DNA from: Phlebopus portentosus
Taxonomy: Eukaryota > Basidiomycota > Agaricomycetes > Boletales > Boletinellaceae
Assembly: GCA_037892935.1 (NCBI GenBank)
Contig: JAYXKI010000005.1
Span: forward strand, 1,116,001 to 1,180,000
DNA: 64,000 nucleotides
Reading direction: 5' to 3'
Below, one piece after another: positions 22,525-33,122 of this stretch (its first letter is position 1; each line of letters opens with the position of its first letter). The position numbers and the translations under genes were made by a program. Under the pieces are notes generated by a model. That model was not told where the DNA came from, did no database searches, and saw only the letters and a list, made by a program, of their open reading frames with translations.

Positions 22525-22981
22525 TGTAAGGACTCGAACATTTTCCTTTTCTTTTCTGATGTCATCATTTATTTTAATATTCTTTTCTTTTCTTTTCTTT
22601 TTCTTATGCGCTTATTCATCCTTTTGCCGGAACATTCCACAATGTTCTATCACGCTCACTAATCATCCCATTCCTGGTCATGTGACTTCCCATTAGAGTA
22701 GACCTTTCCCGCACCCAAAGTCTATATAAGTAGATAGTTTGACTCTTTCGTTCCTTGTCTTTCTATTCTACTTACCTTCATTGCGACATAGGTATCTACT
22801 CTTGTATTATTAGTTTGCTGAATTCTACTTACCTTCATTGCGACATAGCGTTCGACGGTCTGGACTTAAGCCTCGTCTTAGCTGTCTTGACCTGAGCGAC
22901 GTGTTTGGGATTATCTCATTCACGCTTGTTTGTTGTTGTGTTGGCCTGCCTCGACTCAGTCCTTGAGCCGTCCGCCTAACA
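22525..22981 (+). repeat. 3' LTR of copy A
   Basis: 457 bp, beginning TGTAAGGACT and ending CCGCCTAACA. It has the same length and sequence as both copy B LTRs as far as I compared them. The following five bases are GATGG, which do not match anything beside copy A's other end but do match the flank of copy B's 5' LTR. Confidence 0.93.
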
Positions 22982-23055
22982 GATGGTAATGAAATAATTT
23001 TTTGATGCACAAATAATTGAGGTGCAATATTTTCCTGGGTATATGCATATTTACA

Positions 23056-24125
23056 TTACACATACCCAGCATGAATGAAGTAATTTACAGCATCGTCTAG
23101 TCCAACAACGTCCATCACAATATACATATCATAAAAAATTACCTTCAAGTCTCTCAGTAAGTGGCCATTCCTTCTAATAAACTGTTTTACTTGAAAAAAT
23201 GCTTCTTCGATAGGATTGAGGTCAGGCGAGTACGGTGGTAGATAGGCTACCTGAACACCTGTTCTCAATCAATACAATAAGCTCACAAAATACAATGAAA
23301 TTGCTCACTGAATCTATTTGCGAGCTCGTGAATCTCCTCTCCATGATGTATCTTAGCATTATCCATGATCAGAACACTTAGTTTTCCTGGAAAAGGAGTG
23401 CAGAGTGGCATCTATTCTTAAGTGAGTATATAGTTTGTTGTAAAATGTGTAGAATATCGATAACTCACCACTTCAAGCTCCAAAAATTCTAAAAAAAGGG
23501 CTCGAGTCATGGAGCCCTCAATAACCTTAGATGCAATCATTCCATCAACTGTGAGTAGTCCTTCGGCAGTCAGACGACATCCCCGGATAAAAGTGGCTTC
23601 TTGTTCCACACATCAACCAAGTCTTGAATGATCATGTGTACATAGTGTCGTCCTTTCGTCCTTGGAAACCTCGTCAAGGAAACCCAGCTGTTCTGGGCTG
23701 TACTGAGATACTTCGCAGATGTAGTTGGATCGAACGCTCTCGTTCCTTTCTCATGCGACACGCTTTAGTTTTTTTCGACTGACTCTAGCTCGTTCGAGCT
23801 TCTACAAGATTGTGGAATAATGAACAGAGATGAATCAATTTTTTTTGAGCAGGTTGAGTAGCTCGTCAATAAACCAGTCAGGACGAAGGCGAATCAGTCG
23901 AAGCAGATAAAATAAGTCATTGGATTGTAATTTTCGAGGCCAAATTTGATGAGGGCCTCTCAGTTTGACAACATCTCCAGTTTCCTTCCATAGCTTGTGA
24001 ATCCTGAAGAAAGTCCTTTGAGAAAAGCCCACACAAGCAAGTATATCACACAGAGAAAGAATATCAAGATCATAAAGCCTGAGACAACACAGTTTGAGGT
24101 CTCGAGAGATGCGTCTATTGCCCAT
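23056..24125 (-). pseudogene. DDE transposase relic (IS630/Tc1-like, DDE_3 type)
   Basis: Starts MGNRRISRDLKLCCLRLYDL, a helix-turn-helix N-terminus of the type found in basidiomycete DDE_3 transposases. Catalytic blocks recur in order but in different frames: FLDEVSKDERT (first D, about 23650-23690), VLIMDNAKIHHGEEI (second D) and YLPPYSPDLNPIEEAFFQVK (final E). The GLLTVDGMIASKVIEGS stretch between them is also family-typical. Some frame changes may be introns, since this family can carry them, but I could not join all parts cleanly, so I call it a relic. It ends NYFIHAGYV at 23056. Confidence 0.75.
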
Positions 24126-24127
24126 TT

Positions 24128-24283
24128 GAAGAGTATATGCACTTCACATTTACGATGCGTCTCACTCACACACTCAGTCTCGTGCTCGCAAATTTCCTCA
24201 CTAAGTCTATATTATCACATGATATCATAATACATCATCTCCCCAAAATTTGGGGCGAGTGCCATTACTTATGCATTTAGCTG
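24128..24283 (+). repeat. 156-bp terminal repeat of the DNA transposon (transposase side)
   Basis: Matches 32967-33122 in the same orientation over 156 bases with 4 differences that I could count. The outer end reads ...GTGCCATTACTTATGCATTTAGCTG and is followed by TA (24284-24285), as expected for an element of the Tc1/mariner/IS630 group inserted at TA. It contains a short palindrome CCCCAAAATTTGGGG (24241-24255). The two copies now lie as direct repeats; they would be inverted if the 22982-24647 segment were flipped. Confidence 0.85.
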
Positions 24284-24285
24284 TA

Positions 24286-24647
24286 ATGTAGGCTTGCAAT
24301 ATATTACGTTTCAAACCTAAGATCTTTCCTTCATTACTTTATCTTCTAATATTGAAAGTCTGTATCATAGGAGGTAGCAAAATATACTTCTATAAATTAT
24401 GATCTAGATTTCTCTTTATAGTAATGCAATTGAGGTAATCCATCTCAGTAGTGAAGCAGTAATTCTCAGCTTTCATTGTTCCTTTACTTCACTTTCATTT
24501 TCCTCCAAGTATGATATGAATAATTGAAGAGACACTGTGTTATTTCAGTAAAATGCACTTATCATACTTCTCTATTAATCCTGTACTGAGCTATAGAGTT
24601 TACCAATCACAGTGGGCAAAGGCCAGTTTTGGCAGTGCTGCGATAAC
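24286..24647. other. AT-rich filler between the DNA transposon end and copy B
   Basis: 362 bp without a gene or repeat that I can identify. Its last bases before copy B (GATAAC) do not match the other flank of copy B. Confidence 0.45.
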
Positions 24648-25104
24648 TGTTAGGCGGACGGCTCAAGGACTGAGTCGAGGCAGGCCAACACAACAACAAA
24701 CAAGCGTGAATGAGATAATCCCAAACACGTCGCTCAGGTCAAGACAGCTAAGACGAGGCTTAAGTCCAGACCGTCGAACGCTATGTCGCAATGAAGGTAA
24801 GTAGAATTCAGCAAACTAATAATACAAGAGTAGATACCTATGTCGCAATGAAGGTAAGTAGAATAGAAAGACAAGGAACGAAAGAGTCAAACTATCTACT
24901 TATATAGACTTTGGGTGCGGGAAAGGTCTACTCTAATGGGAAGTCACATGACCAGGAATGGGATGATTAGTGAGCGTGATAGAACATTGTGGAATGTTCC
25001 GGCAAAAGGATGAATAAGCGCATAAGAAAAAGAAAAGAAAAGAAAAGAATATTAAAATAAATGATGACATCAGAAAAGAAAAGGAAAATGTTCGAGTCCT
25101 TACA
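24648..25104 (-). repeat. 3' LTR of copy B
   Basis: 457 bp. Read on the minus strand it begins TGTAAGGACT at 25104 and ends CTAACA at 24648. Identical by eye to 30842-31298 in reverse orientation. Confidence 0.95.
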
Positions 25105-28100
25105 TCACCCCCCCTTCAAGGTTGGGCGTCCCGACCAACCACATAAGCCTTCTGAGGATGTGAACTTGTACAGCGCTCGCAGGCTTTGTCGAGGTATTGT
25201 TAACTTCCTTGGAGCTCCAGGATGTTTGCGGTAGAATTCTTGAATTGACTCCTGCGCATTATCCTTGACGTCGGATTCTGGCTGCCAAGTCGCTTCCTCA
25301 TATCCAACCCACTTGACCAGGAATTGGAGCTTGCCTCGATGCAGACGCGAGTCGAGTATTTCTTCAACCTCGTACTCTTCCTGCTCATCAATGATCACTG
25401 GCGGTGGTGGAGGTGGTTTCTTCTGCGATTCAAAGGACGGTTGGACGGCTGGTTTGAGCAAGATCTCATTGAAAACTGGATGGACCTTCTTCCAGGTCTT
25501 CGGTAGTTTGAGTCTGTATGCGCTTGCGCCAACCTTTTCCACTACCTCGAAGGGACCGAACCATTTATCATCCATCTTCTTCGTCGGTCGGATCGTCTTG
25601 ATATTTCGTCCATCTAAGAAGACTTTCTGCCCTGCCTCATAGGTAATGGACTTCCCAGCATGGCGGTCGTAAAAACGCTTCATGTCTTCATTTGCTTGGG
25701 TTAGGTTACCTTGAGCGAGTTCGTGCACCTCCTTGACGTGTTTGGCAAATTCTTCTGCTGACAGGTTCGATGATGCCGTTCCAATCCCCGTGAAGTCTAA
25801 GGGGTGCATTCCCGTATTGACGAAGAAGGGAGATAGCTTCGTCGCTGAATGTTCACGATTGTTGTATGCGAATTCTGCGAGAGCCAGCCAGTCCGCCCAG
25901 TCCGACTGCCGATGGTTGACGTATAGCCGCAGGTATTGTTCTAGTTCCTGATTAACCCGCTCTGTCTGTCCGTCAGTTTGTGGGTGATACGCTGTCGATG
26001 GGTTGCCTTCAATGTGGAGGAGCTTGTACAACTCCTTCATCATCTTTGCGTCGAATTGCACCCCTCGGTCATGAATGATCTTCCGTGGTAGTCCGTGTAA
26101 TCGGAAGACGTGGTCTCTGTAGATCCTAGCCATGCCTTCCGCCGTTAACTTTGTCGTTGTTGGAATTGCATGGATTTGTTTGCTAAAGCGATCGACCACT
26201 ACACAAACCGCATTGAACCCATTTGATTCTGGCAACTCTCCGATTAGGTCGACCGTGACAATTTGCCATGGCGCCTCCGGCACCTCATTAGGGTGCAAAA
26301 CCTTTGCTCTCGTTGTCCTTAGAGCCTTCGTCCGTTGACAACGATCACACCCCCGCACGTACACTCGCACATCTGCACTCATCCTCGGCCACCAGTACTT
26401 GCGTGCTATCAGCTGGATCGTCTTTGTTGCTCCTGGATGTCCTGCCAGGGTCGAGTCATGGTGTTCCTTCATGACGTCCTCTCTGATGCTCGCTGGTACA
26501 TATAGTCGGCGGCCCTTTCTCCACATGTCCCCTCTCTTCTCGACGTCCTTCGGCCTCACTCCTTCATCCTCTTGTCTCTGCGCTTCCACGACCTTTTCAA
26601 CGAGTACTTCTCTTGACGTCTGAACCATTCCTCTAACCAGCCATTCCTTCTTGATGAAAGTCACGTTCTCATTATCGCGCTCGCCCTTGTCATAATCCGC
26701 CCGGCGTGACAACAGATCAGCTTTTCCCAACGTCTTTCCGGGTTTATGGACTAGCGTGAAATCGAACTCAGCTAAATCGAGTCGCCAACGAGCTTGTCGA
26801 CGATTTAACTTCTGCGGCGATCGGAAGTACGTTAGATTTGCATGGTCTGTCCATACCTCAAAAGGTTGGCTAGCTCCCTGGAGATATTGTCGCCATTCCT
26901 TTAGGGCTTGAACGATGGCGAGCATTTCCTTGTCGTAAATCTCATAGTTTCGCTCTGCCTCTAGGAATGTTGACGACCGATAAGCGATCACCTTCCATTT
27001 ACCATCTTGTTTCTGGAGAAGGACTCCACCAGTCGCAAAGTCCGACGCATCTGCTTCTACACGGAAAGGGTCCTCGTTGTTGGGTATCGCTAACACGGGA
27101 GGACTACTCAAACGACGCTTCAGTTCCTCAAACGCTGCCTGCTCCTCTTCGCCCCATCTCCATTCCACCTTACCCGTTAGGGTAGTCAAGGGTTTGACGA
27201 CCGAACTGTAGTCCTTAACAAAACGTCGCAACCAATTTCCTAATCCCAGGAATTGTTGCAGTTCGTGGACGTTCCTTGGAATTGGCCAGTCCTGTACTGC
27301 CGCCGTCTTCTTGGGATCCATTCGAACTTCGCCATTGCCAATAATGTGCCCGAGGTACTTGACTGTATCAACTTCGAACTCGCACTTCTGCGGCTTTAGG
27401 AAAAGTCCGTTTTGGCGAAGGATCTCAAAGACTCGTTTGGTGCGTCTGCGGTGTTCTTCTAGATCATTCGAGAAGATAAGAATGTCATCGAGGTAAATGA
27501 TGACGATACCCTCATGAATTAGCTCCCGAAAGATGTCATTCATAAAGCCTTGGAACGTCGCTGGCGCATTACACAAGCCGAAGAACATAACTGTGGGTTC
27601 GAATAAGCCTAGATTTGTCCGGAACGCTGCCTTCCACTCGTCTCCCTCGCGAATCCGGATGTTGTAGTATCCCCAACGAACGTCGAGCTTCGTGATGTAC
27701 CTTGCATCCTTAACCTTGTCGATGAGCTCATTTATCAGTGGCAACGGGTATTTGTTCTTGACTGTTCCTTCATTGAGCTTTCGATAGTCTTGGATTGCTC
27801 GTAAGCTCCCATCCTCTTTCTTGATAAAAAAGAATGGTGACGCCATTGGAGACTTCGACTGTCGGATACGTCCTGACGCTAGGTTTTCCTCAATGAACTC
27901 CCTCATCGCTTCTTGTTCTTTTGGCGATAACGGGTAAACCTTGCAGTCGCTGGGTTTGAAATCCGGTTTCAGGTCAATAGCATGGTCCCACATTCGGTGG
28001 TTTGGTAAGCGTTCGAACGATTCCTCACTAAAGACGTCGGCGTATTCCTCCAGGTAAGGTGGCCATTTTGCCGCTTCCTTCATCCGCACATTCCTCACAA

Positions 28101-28988
28101 ACTCTTCATCTATCTCCTCGCTCGACAGTGGCGACTCACATTCATCAGGGCAACGGGTGAACTTAACTGTTCCTAACCTCCAATCAATCTCAGGATTATG
28201 CTTCGTCAACCAGTCATGTCCGAGGAAGATGTTGCTTGACGCTAAGGATGTCACTGCCAGTCGAATCTCTTCCTCGTGTTTCCCAAAGAACATTCGTACG
28301 ACTACGTATTCCTTGATCAATCCAGCCTCGTTGCTTGTTCCGTCAGCATTGAAGACTGGTCTAGGCCGAATGTACTTTTGGGTGGGGAAACCATACCGTT
28401 TGACAAAACCTTCATCGATGCATGAGCCCGTACACCCTGAGTCGATCAGTGCATGAGCATCAATGAAGTTTTCCTCTTCGAGTAGGGGGTTCGACAAGTC
28501 TACTTCGTCATCACCTGCTACCTTTGGGTGTACGATGCTAACGAAGGCGTCTAACTCCTTTCCTCCCGCCCGTCGCACGAACTGATCTGCGTTCACAATG
28601 CCCTCGCGCCATACCTCAGCCGCGCGTCTGCCTACTACATCCCACACCGCTTCAGTGACGTTCGCCTGAGCAACAACGTTCTCGCGGTAAGGTGCTTCCG
28701 CCACAACCTCATTTTTTATAGCGGTTTGATTCCGCTCTTCCTCACTCAATTCGCCTGCTTGCGCCTCTGTTCTTCTGACAAATAAATCTTCATAGACTTC
28801 GAAGTCATCGTTGTCATCTTCAGATTCATCTGGCAGTACGTCGGTAAGGATCTTTCGAAAGATAAAACCGTCACTGGTATTCGCATCTTGATATTGTACA
28901 ACAGGACGATTATATTTTAACGAGTCCAACGAAAAGAGTCCTTTAGGAGACCGACCAGTCGTTCCGACGTCTACGCCTGGTCTTCTGG
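25105..28988 (-). CDS. Copy B Pol polyprotein (protease, RT, RNase H, integrase, chromodomain)
   Basis: One open frame of more than 1270 codons from the frameshift site to the stop beside the LTR; the frame has no suitable ATG at its start, consistent with expression by a -1 frameshift from gag. Domains in order: aspartic protease (DSG within [14 protein letters not shown]), reverse transcriptase with YLDDIL, RNase H (ADASDFATGG), integrase HHCC finger (HHDSTLAGHP...CDRCQRTK), integrase catalytic D, D and E (VTVDLIGEL, DRGVQFDAKMM, TDGQTERVNQELE) and a chromodomain (EVEEILDSRL...LVKWVGYEEATWQP). The chromodomain is expected to steer integration to particular chromatin. All catalytic motifs are intact. 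Confidence 0.96.
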
Positions 28989-28995
28989 AAAACCC
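28953..28995 (-). promoter_or_regulatory. Predicted -1 frameshift signal between gag and pol (copy B)
   Basis: Same as in copy A: heptamer GGGTTTT (28995-28989 on the minus strand) in the G GGT TTT phase, a 6-base spacer and a GACCAG/CTGGTC hairpin. The gag stop (28973-28971) sits in the hairpin loop. There is no stop in the -1 frame before pol. Confidence 0.75.
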
Positions 28996-30630
28996 TCGCC
29001 TTCTATGAGTTCTTCCAGCTCAGCAGGTACCGCTCGTACATCGACGTCATCGTCCTCTTCGAAGGAGGATTCCTTTGCTTGGCCGAGTTCCTCGAAGAGC
29101 GCCTTTCTGTCTGCTGGGACGAAGGCTGCGATGATGGCACGTATTGCTTCACGACCTCGCGGGCAGTCTCTGATGTAATGGCCCACCTGACCACACTTGT
29201 AACAAGCACGTGTACGACGCGCCTGGTTCATCATCACCTCCATGGGTTGTCCTAAGCCTCCATACGTTACTCCTGTAGCATCACGACGATCTTGAGCGGG
29301 GGGTACGAAAGGACGGGCTGCTTGTTGAGGCGGCATAAAACGTCTCATTGGTGGTGTCGGAGCTGGTTTCATCGCTGTCGAACTAATTGTCTTTCTTCGA
29401 CGTTCAGCCATCAGGTCCCTGATTTGGCGCTCGACCCTGTCGACCTTGACGGCGGCTTTCTTGAACTCTTCATACGACGTCGGTTCATTGGGCAATCTCA
29501 TGACCCCTTCCACAACCTTCGGGTTTAGCGCCCTCTTCAGGCGACTCATCAACCATTCGTCGTGTGCCTCTGTTGCTAGGCCAGCATCCACTCGACAAAT
29601 GTCAAACTTGTTGAAAAACTCGTCGGCGTTGAGGTCTCCTTGGTACATTGCATCTAGTCGTTCGAAGGCCTTTTGGGATCTGGCAGGGTCATCGAATGAA
29701 GTGTCCAGCTTCTTTAAGAAGGCGTCCCAGGCGTCCGTGAACGTCAGGTTGCCGTCTGCATCGACTGCTCCACTGGTGTAACTCTCTGCCCAGCGAGCCG
29801 CAGCACCACTCTTCATGTACGACAGGGCGAACATAATCTTGCTCTTGTTCGTCCTGAACTCTGACTCAGATGCGTAGATGTAGAGGCGCAGCTCTCGCTT
29901 GAAGTCCACATAATCGTGTTCACCATCGAAGTCTCTTGGTTTGGCGACGTGGACCTTCTTCGACACCTTTGATCCTTGGTTCGCACCTTCGCCTGCAGCT
30001 TGGAGCGCTAGTGCGACCGCCGTTGCGAGGTCAGTCATCGCTTCTTTCGATAATGACATCTCGTGTTCTTCTTCTTCTTCTTCGTCTTCTTCACTCGGTA
30101 TAAGCGGCGCTGGTTCTCGGAACTTTCCAAACGCCGGAGAGGGCTCGACAGTGGGGGCCAACGCTTGGGTGGTCGAACCCGATGGTTCTGGTAAGGGGGC
30201 CGTTGGTTGCGTCGGAGTAGGAGGTGAGGGCTCGTCTACGTCGCCTTCTTGTTTCACTCTCCAGTGGATGGACCTTCCTTCCCTCTGGGAGTACCACCTC
30301 TTGGCAGTCTCGTCCCACCAGGCGCCGAAGACTTGATTTCCTGCTTTGACGATATAATGTCCCCGCGAGGCGCTCCACCTTGAGTTCGCAGGGAGGGCCG
30401 CTCGTTGCTCGTCAGTTAGCTCCACCTTGATAGGCTGGGGGTGGAACGGGGATCGGGATGCTGTTCGGGTGGGACCGACTTCGGATAACCGGCTCGTCTT
30501 TGAAATTGATGACTAAACGAAAGGCTCCGAGGTAGATAATGAAGGAGATACTTGTCGACGACTGGACTCTGTGCGTTACCCACGAGAAGGTTTGATGGGA
30601 GTTCCAGAGAAGGGTGATTCGGAGCGCCAT
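28971..30630 (-). CDS. Copy B Gag, predicted to start through a spliced leader exon
   Basis: The gag frame (30512-28971) lacks an ATG before the acidic region, but an ATG at 30630 opens 17 codons ending TFSW at 30580. GT at 30579 and TTTAG at 30514-30513 bound a 67-bp intron whose removal joins the ATG in frame to the long gag frame, just past an in-frame stop. The protein has a Pro/Glu-rich N-terminal part, a capsid-like region (VDFKRELRLYIYASE, KSGAAARWAESYTSG) and one CCHC zinc knuckle, CYKCGQVGHYIRDC. It packages element RNA. If the intron is not used, translation could start at MSLSKEAM further inside. Confidence 0.8.
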
Positions 30631-30829
30631 GGTGATGTGATTGGTTGATACTTCGGGTACTATCGGGTCACGTCGGAGTCAATCGGACTTCGACGGGCAA
30701 GATAGGGGTTTGTTGTCTGCACGGTAGGAACCGGGTTTCGTTCGATGTCGTCCTTCGAAGATATACTTCAGGGGACACGTCACAGGCGAGCGCTCGACGA
30801 CAACGGAATCGGGCGTGAGCCAGAGGTAG

Positions 30830-30840
30830 GTCTTTCTATT
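30830..30840 (-). other. Primer-binding site of copy B, self-priming type
   Basis: Eleven bases next to the 5' LTR (one base gap at 30841), complementary to 31066-31056 inside the LTR where the mRNA is predicted to start. No tRNA 3'-end complement is apparent. Confidence 0.65.
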
Positions 30841-30841
30841 A

Positions 30842-31298
30842 TGTTAGGCGGACGGCTCAAGGACTGAGTCGAGGCAGGCCAACACAACAACAAACAAGCG
30901 TGAATGAGATAATCCCAAACACGTCGCTCAGGTCAAGACAGCTAAGACGAGGCTTAAGTCCAGACCGTCGAACGCTATGTCGCAATGAAGGTAAGTAGAA
31001 TTCAGCAAACTAATAATACAAGAGTAGATACCTATGTCGCAATGAAGGTAAGTAGAATAGAAAGACAAGGAACGAAAGAGTCAAACTATCTACTTATATA
31101 GACTTTGGGTGCGGGAAAGGTCTACTCTAATGGGAAGTCACATGACCAGGAATGGGATGATTAGTGAGCGTGATAGAACATTGTGGAATGTTCCGGCAAA
31201 AGGATGAATAAGCGCATAAGAAAAAGAAAAGAAAAGAAAAGAATATTAAAATAAATGATGACATCAGAAAAGAAAAGGAAAATGTTCGAGTCCTTACA
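30842..31298 (-). repeat. 5' LTR of copy B
   Basis: 457 bp, starting TGTAAGGACT at 31298 on the minus strand and ending CTAACA at 30842. On the element's strand the five preceding bases are GATGG (plus strand CCATC at 31299-31303), matching the flank after copy A's 3' LTR. Confidence 0.95.
31056..31100 (-). promoter_or_regulatory. LTR promoter of copy B
   Basis: TATATAAG (31100-31093 on the minus strand) and, about 30 bases on, GTCTTTCTATT (31066-31056), the predicted 5' end of the transcript and self-primer. Confidence 0.6.
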
Positions 31299-31377
31299 CC
31301 ATCCTATCTTCGAGTATAAGCGAATCTGTGATGCATTCCGTAGATTTTACAGAGGAGAGGAAGAAAAAGCTAGTTAT

Positions 31378-32923
31378 TCAGTTGCCTATTGGCTTTGCCC
31401 ATTTTGAGACTGCCGCCTTCAGTTCTGCAATGTCGCCTCGTCTGAATTGAGCCTCAAAGAGATCAGAAATAGAAATATACTGAAAAGACGAAGTTGTTCT
31501 ATAACCTTCATCTGTGAATCATTTGAGAACTTTGTCGTCGAGTTGATATGTTGCACAGAATTCAGAAAGAAGCAAGTCGGGACCAGATTGTAAGCTCGAG
31601 GGAATAAGAGAGTCAGTAGTCAGTTTCTGCTGTTGCTGTTGTTGTTGCTGTTGCTGTTGCTGGTTTGAAATTTTCAGAGAAGAAAATGATCCATTTTGAT
31701 GAGGGTATAGAGGAAAGGCTAGCATGTTGACCACAACTGAAGGCACGGCACTCACGTTTGTGGTTATATGCACTGTCGTTTCCTCTTTCTCTTTGTTCTT
31801 GGCCTAGATTCGGGCCTTCAGAAGGGGTGACGTACTCGCTTTCTTGCTATCCGGGATATCATCAAATAAATAATGATTTGGAGGCATGTCGAACGAGGCC
31901 GTATCATCTTCTCTCACCTGTATAGATCGCAACATGATAAGAATGTTGTAATAAACAAATAAGAATAAGAAATGACTCACTATTGCAGATGCCCAGATAG
32001 TAAAATGAGTATGGCCCAATAGAATATGGATGCCGCCATCTGTGTATATCCAACAATATTTGGTGCCACCTTTACATTGCTTGTCGTTGCATCACTATTG
32101 CTCCTTCAGCTGCATGATCGTCTCTGCGATGAGCCTGTTCTCTGGACTTATATCACCAATTTTTCGTACCTGCATATACTTGGTCAGTTCCCTCAAAGCT
32201 ATATTGGCATATATGCAACTCACTTTCTTTTCCTTCTTGCCATTTGCCTTCCTTCTCTTCTTTACTGGTTCATCTGACTCTCCTTCGGATGACTGCGCTG
32301 AGCTCTCTGAGCCGCTATCTTCTTTTCACTTCGCTTGTTTTGCAGGTTGTGTGGTCTGAAAGTAGAAATAAGAGTAAAACACGTTACAATAGAAAATCAG
32401 AAGAGTAAATATATGCATACCTTTGAAGTTGGCTTCCGTTTTTGAGTTACGATAACATTGATGTCTAAAAATGAGTGCAATGAAAGAAGAAAGACATAGT
32501 CATCCTTGTTCTGAAGAGAAGTTGTCTTTTATTTACATTTGATCATGTAGGTTATCTCGTAGTCTTCATAGTGGAGGATAGCAGGCTTGAGTAAGTCAGA
32601 AATTTTACCAGAACTTGAGCCTTGAAAGTGTCAAACGGTTCATCAGAAGTGAGCATAAATCTTGTGCTTTTGAAAGCGCGATCTTTTGCTTTCTTTTGCA
32701 TTTTGCTGTAGCTGAACAGCTCTAGGACAAAGCTAAGCTCCCTTGAAGGTAAGTCATCAGTTTCTCTTGCTGCAGTGACTTGCGTGCCATCTGGTGCTGC
32801 AGGTTCGAGTGCTGTAGTGACTGTTGTGCAATCAGGAATGGACTGGGTTTCTTAAGCTGAATTGTCATCAGAATCGTCCAAGACAGGCTTAGATACGATT
32901 TGAATCCTCTGTGAATGAGACAT
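31378..32923 (-). pseudogene. Second gene of the DNA transposon, degenerate, function unknown
   Basis: Starts MSHSQRIQIVSKPVLDDSDD at 32923, 44 bp inside the terminal repeat. An early in-frame TAA follows (DDNSA*). Later blocks are RAFKSTRFMLTSDEPFDTF and KISDLLKPAILHYEDYEI, which needs a one-base shift at VLVK/ISDLL, then an acidic KKRRKANGKKEKE segment, LLGHTHFTIWASAI, a run of about 12 glutamines (31625-31662) and C-terminal LLLSEFCATYQLDDKVL followed by another stop and FTDEGYRTTSSFQYISISDL. I do not know a function. The blocks resemble proteins repeated in mushroom genomes, but I cannot name the family. Several short introns are likely; the lesions make it a relic. Confidence 0.6.
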
Positions 32924-32966
32924 TTGAAGTACAGAAAAGCTTTTGTATGATGAAATGAGCAGATTC

Positions 32967-33122
32967 GAAGAGTATATGCACTTCACATTTATGATGCGTC
33001 TCACTCACACACTCAGTCTCGTGCTCGCAAATTTCCTCACTAAGTCTATATTATCACATGATATCATAATACATCATCTCCCCAAATTTTGGGGTGAGTG
33101 CCATTACTTATGCATTTTGCTG
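32967..33122 (+). repeat. 156-bp terminal repeat of the DNA transposon (second-gene side)
   Basis: About 97 percent identical to 24128-24283 and of exactly equal length. The outer end GCATTTTGCTG is followed by TA (33123-33124). Similarity stops right after TA, which marks the element boundary. Confidence 0.85.

Larger units (their letters stand above)
16421..22981 (+). mobile_element. Ty3/gypsy chromodomain retrotransposon, copy A (defective)
   Basis: Plus-strand element with a 5'-truncated LTR (16421-16786), a gag region, a pol region with protease, reverse transcriptase, RNase H, integrase and chromodomain, a G-rich polypurine tract and a full 457-bp 3' LTR (22525-22981). It is nearly identical to copy B (24648-31298) but disabled. 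The 91 leading LTR bases are missing, the predicted Gag start ATG reads GTG (16998), a TGG codon is TAG at 17311-17313, a C6 run has lost one base (18325-18329), and a 2-base GT insertion at about 19921-19924 breaks reverse transcriptase. The pair forms a roughly 6.5-kb inverted repeat around a 1.7-kb spacer. Confidence 0.95.
22982..24285 (-). mobile_element. Transposase half of a split two-gene TIR DNA transposon
   Basis: Holds a DDE transposase relic on the minus strand and one 156-bp terminal repeat at its right end (24128-24283), followed by TA. It has no second terminal repeat at its left end, where it butts directly against copy A's LTR after only 74 bp of non-coding sequence. The partner end is at 33122. 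Evidence that the two halves once formed one element is given in the findings. Confidence 0.7.
24648..31298 (-). mobile_element. Ty3/gypsy chromodomain retrotransposon, copy B (apparently intact)
   Basis: A 6651-bp minus-strand element with two 457-bp LTRs that I find identical, an uninterrupted gag frame and an uninterrupted pol frame. LTR identity implies a recent insertion or recent gene conversion. The immediate flanks (GATAAC on the left, CCATCC on the right) do not form a target-site duplication. The chromodomain at the integrase end and the self-priming site place it with the Tf1/sushi-type chromoviruses. Confidence 0.96.

Noticed and set aside
25265..25642. Long open frames antisense to pol in both retrotransposon copies
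   Set aside because: Mirror-image shadows of pol with no family signature; they appear identically in both copies only because pol does.
30412..30630. A separate 72-residue protein with a PPPAY late-domain-like motif before gag
   Set aside because: It overlaps gag in another frame, its last part reads through the predicted intron, and the start is lost in copy A. More likely the leader exon plus intron than a real small protein.
24648..31298. Copy B read as having its own 5-bp target duplication
   Set aside because: Its flanks (GATAAC and CCATCC) do not match; the match is with copy A's right flank instead, which led to the inversion model.
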